28,915 nucleotides of DNA from the NCBI GenBank assembly GCA_007135505.1, contig SLIS01000140.1:1-28915 (forward strand), written 5' to 3'. How positions within the stretch are numbered: the stretch's first letter is position 1; the number at the start of each line of letters is the position of its first letter. The translations under genes were made by a program, and so were the position numbers. The notes under the pieces are model-generated. The model was not told the origin of the DNA. It worked only from the letters and a program-made list of their open reading frames with translations, and did no database searches. Source of the DNA: Halovivax sp. (GTDB lineage: Archaea; Halobacteriota; Halobacteria; Halobacteriales; Natrialbaceae). Shown in pieces: positions 23,430-28,915 of the stretch.

Positions 23430-25380
23430 TGGAACGACACTCGCTGACCCTCGGCCGCTCGCTGCCGTCCTCGTTTCGGCGGTCGCGGTCGTTCTGATCG
23501 TCGCGTCGTATCGCTATCCGAACGTTCGCGAAGGCTGGTCGGTCCTGGCCGCACTGGCCAAGTTCGGGATCGTTGCCAGCATGCTCCCCGACGTCATGGA
23601 CGGGACGGTGTACTACTGGAGTTTGGAGGAGGCGACCGGCCACACGTTCGTCTTCGGGGTCGACTTCGCCCTCAGAGCGGATCCGCTGGGGATGCTCTTT
23701 GCCCTGCTGGCGAGTTTCCTGTGGATCTTCACGTCGTTCTACGCGGCCGGCTACATGCGTGGACTGGACGAGCACGCCCAGACGCGCTTCTTCGCGGCGT
23801 TCGCGGCCAGCCTCTCGACCGCGGTCGGGATCGCCTTCGCGTCGAACCTCCTCACGATCTTCATCTTCTATGAGCTGCTCTCGCTGGTCACCTACCCGCT
23901 CGTCGCCCACAACGAGGACGATGAGGCCCGCATAGCCGGCCGAAAGTACCTCGCATACACCTTCTTCGGCGGTGGCGTCTTCCTGCTCGCCGGGACGGTG
24001 TTGGTCTACTGGCTGACCCAGACCCACGCTGCCGAGGGCGCGACGCTCGCCTTCGAAATCGGTGGAATGGGCGCACTCACCGACGCTGCGGCCGCCGAAC
24101 CGGCGTTCGCCCAGGCGGCTTTCTACCTCCTTATCGCCGGCTTCGGCGTGAAGGCGGCGGTCATGCCACTTCACTCCTGGCTCGCTGACGCCATGGTCGC
24201 ACCAACGCCGGTGTCGGGCTTGCTCCACGCCGTCGCCGTCGTCAAGTCGGGCGCGTTCGGCGTCGCCCGCGTCTACCTCGACGTCTTCGGGACGGAGACG
24301 ATCCGCGACATCCCCCTCTCTGTACCGTGGATTGGCGACGTCGGACTGAACGTCCCGGTCGCGATACTGGCGGCGTTCACTTTGACCGCTGCCAGCATCA
24401 TCGCCTTGCGAAAGGACCACCTCAAGCGCCGGCTGGCGTTCTCGACGACCGCCCAGCTCTCGTACATCGTACTCGGTCTCTCCATCCTGAACCCGTTCGC
24501 GATGCTGGGGGCGTTGCTGCACATTCCCGCCCACGCGTTCGGAAAGCTCACGCTGTTCTTCTGTGCGGGCGCCGTTCACGTCGAGACTCACACCGACTAC
24601 GTCAGCGAGATGGCCGGCGTCGGCAAGCGCATGCCGCTGACGATGAGCGCCTTCGCCATCGGGTCGGCGGGGATGGCCGGCATTCCGCTGGTCGCCGGCT
24701 TCGTGAGCAAGCTCTACTTGCTGATCGGCGCTGGCGGGGCGGCGGGTGCGGTTCATACCGGCTACTGGCTCTTCGCGACGGTGCTGATCGTTTCCGGAGT
24801 CCTCAACATCGCCTACCTCTGGCCGGTCGTCTACACGGCGTTCTTCGAGAGCGAGGATCGCCACGACGCGAAACCGCTGCTCGAGTTCCCGCCGGGTGGC
24901 CAGCGCGAATCATACGGGGTACTTGGTGGCGAGAACCGCTCGCACCCGGACCCCCGAACTGACGGCGGTGCCCCACAACCGCCGGACGACGAGGACGGAT
25001 CCGAAGGGAACGGAGCCGGCACACCCTTCGACGACTCCGGCGACCGTGGTTCCGACGAATCCAGCTACGCGGTAGACGAGTATCCGAGTGACGCGGACGT
25101 CCCGTACGGGCCGGGTGCCGCCCGGGCGGGCGAGCGGACTCACGAGGATCATGCCGACGAACACCACGACCACGACGACCACCATCACGGTGGCCCACCG
25201 ACTGGTGGCTGGGACCGTCGGACGCCGTTCACCGAGAGCACCTGGCTCGTGGTGATGCCGATCGCCGTCATCGCGACGGGCGCCGTGGTCCTGGGCCTGG
25301 TTCCGGACTACGCGGTCTTCCTCGAACTGGCCGACTACATCGTCGAGCTGGTCGAGGGTGAGGGGGTGATCGACCGATGA
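23422..25380 (+). CDS. Antiporter large subunit (MrpA/NuoL-like) with His-rich loop
   Basis: The predicted protein has 652 residues. It has the antiporter-like core, with Glu151 in IFIFYELLSLVTYPL, Lys244 and His251 in GFGVKAAVMPLHSWLADAM, His269 and Lys275 in LLHAVAVVKSGAFG, Lys375 in HAFGKLTLFFCAG and Lys430 in GFVSKLYLL. It resembles MrpA/NuoL but has no DUF4040 C-terminus, which is encoded separately at 20236. A hydrophilic linker (about 475-600) before the last helix contains TDGGAP (513-518) and eight His in 16 residues (574-589). The start ATG at 23422 has GGAGGTG eight bases upstream and overlaps the previous gene by eight bases. Confidence 0.88.
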   Translation: MVDGTTLADPRPLAAVLVSAVAVVLIVASYRYPNVREGWSVLAALAKFGIVASMLPDVMDGTVYYWSLEEATGHTFVFGVDFALRADPLGMLFALLASFLWIFTSFYAAGYMRGLDEHAQTRFFAAFAASLSTAVGIAFASNLLTIFIFYELLSLVTYPLVAHNEDDEARIAGRKYLAYTFFGGGVFLLAGTVLVYWLTQTHAAEGATLAFEIGGMGALTDAAAAEPAFAQAAFYLLIAGFGVKAAVMPLHSWLADAMVAPTPVSGLLHAVAVVKSGAFGVARVYLDVFGTETIRDIPLSVPWIGDVGLNVPVAILAAFTLTAASIIALRKDHLKRRLAFSTTAQLSYIVLGLSILNPFAMLGALLHIPAHAFGKLTLFFCAGAVHVETHTDYVSEMAGVGKRMPLTMSAFAIGSAGMAGIPLVAGFVSKLYLLIGAGGAAGAVHTGYWLFATVLIVSGVLNIAYLWPVVYTAFFESEDRHDAKPLLEFPPGGQRESYGVLGGENRSHPDPRTDGGAPQPPDDEDGSEGNGAGTPFDDSGDRGSDESSYAVDEYPSDADVPYGPGAARAGERTHEDHADEHHDHDDHHHGGPPTGGWDRRTPFTESTWLVVMPIAVIATGAVVLGLVPDYAVFLELADYIVELVEGEGVIDR

Positions 25381-27221
25381 TCGAGGACGTCGTGACGACG
25401 GTCTATCCGCCGGCGGTACTCATCGCGGCGGCGCTGCTTTCGCTCGTCCTGCCGCGACTCGCCGGCTACGCCCTCGGTGCGGCGAGTCTGCTCTGGGTTC
25501 TGATCGTGGCCTGGGTCGCCCCGACCGGGACGAGCGTGAGCGCGACGTTCCTCGGGTTCGAGGTCCAGCCGATCCTCGTCGACGAGTACACGCGGTTCGT
25601 CGCCCTCGGACTCGGATTCCTCGGGCTCTTCGCCGTGATCTACGCCTACTCGAGTGACGCCCCGCGCGAGCAGCTCGCGATCGCGCTGACGTACGTCGGA
25701 AGTACGATCGCCGCGGTCTATGCGGGCGACTGGCTGGTCCTCGTCTTCGCCTGGGAACTCATGGCGATCACGAGCACGGTGCTCGTCTGGCACCACGGCG
25801 GCGACGCGGTCCGTGCGGGCTACCGGTACGCGATCGCACACGGAATCGGTGGTAGCCTCGTCCTCTTCGGCGTGATCGGACACTACGCACAGGCCGGCTC
25901 GTTCGTCTTCGGCGAGGGGGTCGGGTACGACGGCGTCATCGACGGCGGTATCGCACCCGGCCTCCCGATGGTTCTCGCCGTGCTGGGCATCGGCGTCAAC
26001 GTGGCGTTCGTCGGGTTCCACACCTGGTTGCCCGACACCTATCCGCGGCCACACTTCGCCGCGTCGGTGTTCCTCGCAGCCTTTACCACGAAGACGAGCG
26101 CGTACGTCTTGCTCCGTGCGATACCCGAGGGAAGCATTTACCTCGCGTACATGGGTGGCCTGATGGCCGTATACGGCGTCGTCTTCGCACTGCTCCAGCA
26201 CGACATGCGAGCGCTCCTGTCGTATCACATTCAGGCCCAGCTCGGATACATGGTGGCCGGCATCGGTATCGGGACGACCATCGGCGTGGCCGGCGCGATG
26301 GGCCACCTGTTCAACAACGTCCTCTACAAGAGCCTGCTGTTCATGGCCGTCGGGGTCGTCATCTACCGTACCCGCGAGAACGACCTCTACAAACTCGGCG
26401 GCCTCTGGCGGGAGATGCCGATCACGGCGATCGCGTTTGCCATCGGTGCGCTGTCGATCACCGCAGTCCCCGGGTTCAACGGCTTCATCAGCAAGGGGAT
26501 GGTGCTCGACGCGGCCGCCGGATACTTCGACGGAACGACGGAGTACACCGCGCTGTACTGGCTGCTCTTCGTCGGAGCGATCGGCACGTTCCTCTCGTTC
26601 ATCAAACTCGGCTACTACACCTTCCTCCACGGCGAGAGCGACGTCGAGGTCCGCGACGCCAATCCCGGTCAGTCGATCGCGATGCTGGCCGTGGGGGCCG
26701 CCTGTGTCGTGCTCGGTGTGCTCTGGTGGCAATTTACGGACCTCCTCCCGCTCGTCGATGGGACGGAGATCGACGTCGCCGACGAGAACCAGGGGCTCAC
26801 CCCGTACAGCATCTCACACCTCCTGGACGCCCTCGTCCTGATCGTGATCTCCGTCGTCGGGTTCAAACTCATCCGGAAGCCGCTCTCGAAGATCGACTAC
26901 CCGGATCCGGCGTTCGTGGTCGCGCCAGGAACGTTCTACGTGGGCCGCTGGAGCATGCTCGGTGTCACGGAACTCTACGCCGCCGTCGACCGGGCCGTGG
27001 TCGGCTTCGTCGTCCGCTGTTACTGGATCGGGAACAACCCAGTTCTGGCGGTCGAACGCGTCGTCCGGCGCGTCCCGGGCGTCTCGGTGGTTCCGAACGG
27101 AGCCCGGCCGACGGACGGTGGCGCTCCGTCGCGACTCTACCTCAGGGCGACGATCGGGCTCACGGTCCTCTACGTGACCGTGATACTCACGGTCATCCTC
27201 CTGTTAGTGCTGTATGGCTAA
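25377..27221 (+). CDS. Antiporter large subunit (third, MrpD/NuoM-like)
   Basis: The predicted protein has 614 residues with the antiporter-like core. Seen are Glu127 in LVFAWELMAITSTVLVW, Lys239 in FTTKTSAYVLLR, YHIQAQLGYMVAG, Lys in LYKSLLFMAVG and Lys in FNGFISKGMVLD. The TM7 position usually Lys is Asn208 (GIGVNVAFVGFHTWLPD). A C-terminal extension of about 150 residues includes TDGGAP (579-584) and two more helices. It is the last gene of the operon and overlaps the preceding gene by four bases (ATGA). I cannot assign it with certainty to a bacterial Mrp subunit. D-like is the best fit. Confidence 0.87.
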   Translation: MIEDVVTTVYPPAVLIAAALLSLVLPRLAGYALGAASLLWVLIVAWVAPTGTSVSATFLGFEVQPILVDEYTRFVALGLGFLGLFAVIYAYSSDAPREQLAIALTYVGSTIAAVYAGDWLVLVFAWELMAITSTVLVWHHGGDAVRAGYRYAIAHGIGGSLVLFGVIGHYAQAGSFVFGEGVGYDGVIDGGIAPGLPMVLAVLGIGVNVAFVGFHTWLPDTYPRPHFAASVFLAAFTTKTSAYVLLRAIPEGSIYLAYMGGLMAVYGVVFALLQHDMRALLSYHIQAQLGYMVAGIGIGTTIGVAGAMGHLFNNVLYKSLLFMAVGVVIYRTRENDLYKLGGLWREMPITAIAFAIGALSITAVPGFNGFISKGMVLDAAAGYFDGTTEYTALYWLLFVGAIGTFLSFIKLGYYTFLHGESDVEVRDANPGQSIAMLAVGAACVVLGVLWWQFTDLLPLVDGTEIDVADENQGLTPYSISHLLDALVLIVISVVGFKLIRKPLSKIDYPDPAFVVAPGTFYVGRWSMLGVTELYAAVDRAVVGFVVRCYWIGNNPVLAVERVVRRVPGVSVVPNGARPTDGGAPSRLYLRATIGLTVLYVTVILTVILLLVLYG

Positions 27222-27700
27222 GCGATCAAACTGACAGACTGGTCGGATAAAGTGAGTTGCGTCGGAACCGAACGGTCGCCGGTCTGCCGGTCGAGCATAA
27301 GTCGCTCCTACCGAGCATCCGGTGCCCGTAACACAGTTTCGCCGATTGTCAGGTGTCGGTCGTGCCGTCACTCGTGGTCTCCCCTCGGCAGTGCCGGGGT
27401 GTACGAGGCCAGGGCGAGGATCATGCGTTCCACGGGAGACCCGCGTCAATCCCATCGTATTCTGAAACGAGTGGGGTCCGCTCTCGGTGTGAACTTCGTT
27501 CGAATGTTGTGAACATCGGGGCTCGAAATATCGCCGGCTTATGCGCTACAAAGGTCGAGAATAACAATGCGGGACCCCTTCGTTCGTGAGATAGATGACC
27601 GAGAGTGGCACCACGGCGAGGTCGACGGGTAAGCGACGAATTGACGAATCGTGTACCACTGTCAGGGAAGGGGTCGCCAACGGAGGACACTGACCGAACG
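27222..27700. other. Intergenic region after the antiporter operon
   Basis: These 479 bases separate the antiporter operon from the GT2 gene on the same strand. An ATAACAAT box at 27561-27568 is the only promoter-like feature I can tie to a gene. The open frames in it look like noise. I see no T-tract terminator after the operon and no repeat array. Confidence 0.45.
27561..27568 (+). promoter_or_regulatory. ATAACAAT box before the GT2 gene
   Basis: ATAACAAT is read toward the GT2 gene, 132 bases before the preferred start. It matches the box at the PadR promoter exactly and the glycan boxes except for the last base. Confidence 0.3.
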
Positions 27701-28777
27701 ATGTATCGCGAACACACCGTCGCCGTGGTGGTGCCTGCCTACAACGAGTCCGGACTCGTCGGGACCGTCCTCGAGACGGTCCCGGAGTACGTCGATCGCA
27801 TCTACGCCGTCGACGACTGCTCGAGCGACGGTACGTGGGCGGAGATTCGCCGGCATGCGTCGTCCACGGCCGAATCGCCCATTTCACCGGCGACGCCGAC
27901 CGCGTCGGGGGAGGTCGAAGAACGTACCGAAATTCCGGTGACCGACACGCGATCCGACGGGGGGACGGCGGTCGAGGGCCAGGTGATCGTCCCGATTCGC
28001 CACGATCGGAATCGCGGGGTCGGCGCGGCGATCACGACGGGATACCGACACGCGCTCGCTGACGGAATCGACGTCACGGCCGTGATGGCCGGCGACGGCC
28101 AGATGGATCCGGACCAGCTCGACCGACTCATCGATCCGATCGTCGAGGGGCGAGCCGACTATACGAAGGGCAATCGCCTGCGGGGACGCGAGTACCACGA
28201 GTCGATGTCCTCGTTCCGACTCTTCGGGAACGTCTTGCTCTCGCTGTTGACGAAGGTCGCGAGCGGGTACTGGCAGATGGTCGATCCCCAGAACGGCTAC
28301 ACGGCTATCTCACACGAGGCCCTCGAATCGCTCGACCTCGACGCCCTGTACGAACAATACGGCTTCTCGAACGACGTCCTGGTCGCACTCAACACGCACG
28401 AATTTCCGATTGCGGACGTCACGATTCCGGCCGTGTACGGCGAGGAAAAAAGTCACATCGATTATACGACGTTCGTCCCGAAGCTCTCGTGGTTACTCAT
28501 GCGACGCTTCCTCCGCCGGCTCGGTGACCGATACCTGATCCGGGACTTCCACCCGCTCGTGGGATTGTATGCGCTCGGTGCGTTCGGCCTCGCAGCGACG
28601 CTCGCTGTCCTCGGCCGGTTCGTAACCGAACGCGATGGCGATCGGGACGGCGTCGATACACGGCTCACCCTCGCGCTCACCACCATCACGACCGTCCTCA
28701 GTTCGACGATGATCGTGCTGCTTGCGATGGTGTTCGACCGACAGGCCAACGAGGGGCTGGTGGTGATCGACGAATGA
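27701..28777 (+). CDS. Glycosyltransferase family 2 (DPM/DPG-synthase-like) with two C-terminal membrane helices
   Basis: The predicted protein has 358 residues. The GT-A domain shows VAVVVPAYNESG (8-18), the nucleotide-binding AVDDCSSDGT (36-45), RGVGAAITTGYRHAL (105-119) and the metal-site region MAGDGQMDPDQL (129-140), then DPQNGYTAIS. These fit dolichyl-phosphate sugar synthases, which load a sugar on a polyprenyl phosphate for glycan assembly. An unusual low-complexity insert occupies about 52-93. Two membrane helices follow at about 287-310 and 325-347, anchoring it to the membrane. I prefer ATG 27701, with a GGAGG 14 bases upstream, over an in-frame GTG at 27605. Donor is unknown. Its stop overlaps the next gene by four bases. 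Confidence 0.9.
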   Translation: MYREHTVAVVVPAYNESGLVGTVLETVPEYVDRIYAVDDCSSDGTWAEIRRHASSTAESPISPATPTASGEVEERTEIPVTDTRSDGGTAVEGQVIVPIRHDRNRGVGAAITTGYRHALADGIDVTAVMAGDGQMDPDQLDRLIDPIVEGRADYTKGNRLRGREYHESMSSFRLFGNVLLSLLTKVASGYWQMVDPQNGYTAISHEALESLDLDALYEQYGFSNDVLVALNTHEFPIADVTIPAVYGEEKSHIDYTTFVPKLSWLLMRRFLRRLGDRYLIRDFHPLVGLYALGAFGLAATLAVLGRFVTERDGDRDGVDTRLTLALTTITTVLSSTMIVLLAMVFDRQANEGLVVIDE

Positions 28778-28915
28778 GGATCGTCGTCACGATCCAGCAC
28801 CCGGCGCACGTCCACTTTTACCGACACGCGATCGACGAACTCCGCGCGGACGGACACGATCTCTACGTGTTCGCCCGCGAGAACGACCTCGCCGTCCCGT
28901 TGCTGAAAGCGTACG
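28774..28915 (+). CDS. DUF354-type protein (GT-B-like), N-terminal fragment cut by window edge
   Basis: 47 full codons are visible. The start MRIVVTIQHPAHVHFYRHAI and the following LRADGHDLYVFAREND match the opening strand-loop-helix of DUF354 proteins, a group with GT-B-like fold common in archaeal glycan clusters. The ATGA overlap with the GT2 gene suggests co-expression, so this is likely the second gene of a glycan operon that continues to the right. Function is unproven. Confidence 0.75.
   Translation, partial: MRIVVTIQHPAHVHFYRHAIDELRADGHDLYVFARENDLAVPLLKAY

Noticed and set aside
23113..24864. 583-residue open frame on the minus strand
   Set aside because: It is antisense to the antiporter genes. 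Its translation is Arg-, Asp- and His-rich with no fold pattern, a product of GC-rich codon bias, while the plus-strand frames hold clear family motifs.
25335..26732. 465-residue open frame on the minus strand
   Set aside because: It is antisense to the third antiporter subunit, with low-quality acidic and basic composition and no motif.
1..28915. tRNA, rRNA, CRISPR or insertion sequence
   Set aside because: I looked for T-arm-like sequences, regular repeat-spacer arrays, and transposase or integrase motifs and saw none.

Overview
The window is chromosomal DNA from a haloarchaeon (class Halobacteria). The base composition is GC-rich, the predicted proteins are rich in Asp, Glu, Ala and Val, and gene families largely confined to haloarchaea are present: DUF7344-type winged-helix membrane proteins, short CxxC zinc-ribbon proteins, a membrane-anchored winged helix, and an MnhE with an N-terminal stress-protein-like domain. 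Operons use 4-base ATGA or GTGA overlaps. I found no tRNA, rRNA, CRISPR array, transposase or integrase. I cannot name the genus.

Layout. (1) 1-8858 is a cell-surface glycan region. It holds a phosphodiesterase of the alkaline-phosphatase superfamily (cut by the left edge), a CE4-type polysaccharide deacetylase, a GT4 glycosyltransferase, a small zinc-ribbon protein and a four-gene minus-strand cassette. That cassette encodes a nucleotide-sugar 6-dehydrogenase, a Gfo/Idh 3-dehydrogenase, a PLP aminotransferase and a hexapeptide N-acetyltransferase. This is the enzyme set that converts UDP-GlcNAc to UDP-2,3-diacetamido-2,3-dideoxy-glucuronate in bacteria. (2) 9.2-15.2 kb is a loose group of small regulators and membrane proteins: two DUF7344-like proteins, a DUF1616 membrane protein, a PadR regulator, a winged-helix regulator, a zinc-ribbon protein, a membrane-tethered winged helix and a four-helix membrane protein. 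(3) 15.7-18.2 kb holds a dihydroorotase-family amidohydrolase and a class-2-like dihydroorotate dehydrogenase, tail to tail. (4) 18.4-27.2 kb is one compact nine-gene Mrp/Mnh-type cation/proton antiporter operon: E, F, G, a DUF4040 (MbhD/MbhE-like) subunit, B, C and three large antiporter-like subunits. (5) 27.7 kb to the right edge is a second glycan locus, with a GT2 glycosyltransferase overlapping a DUF354-type protein that runs off the window.

The least explained signal is regulatory. A TAACAA(A/T) sequence lies upstream of seven genes, always in the direction of transcription. Six of these genes are glycan or glycan-associated, and the seventh is the PadR regulator. At two glycan promoters, the phosphodiesterase and the acetyltransferase that heads the sugar cassette, it forms part of a longer shared block: ATAACAAA, then CCGGTTGGATA, then a palindrome with a TGCA core. 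The PadR promoter carries the same two boxes abutted, with one inverted. This suggests a glycan regulon whose controller may be encoded in the window. Other points of interest are a 3 x 23-bp tandem repeat, a TDGGAP hexapeptide shared by all three large antiporter subunits, a Cys in the position of the catalytic Ser of class-2 dihydroorotate dehydrogenases, and a possible leaderless 23-codon ORF under the most AT-rich promoter-like sequence in the window.
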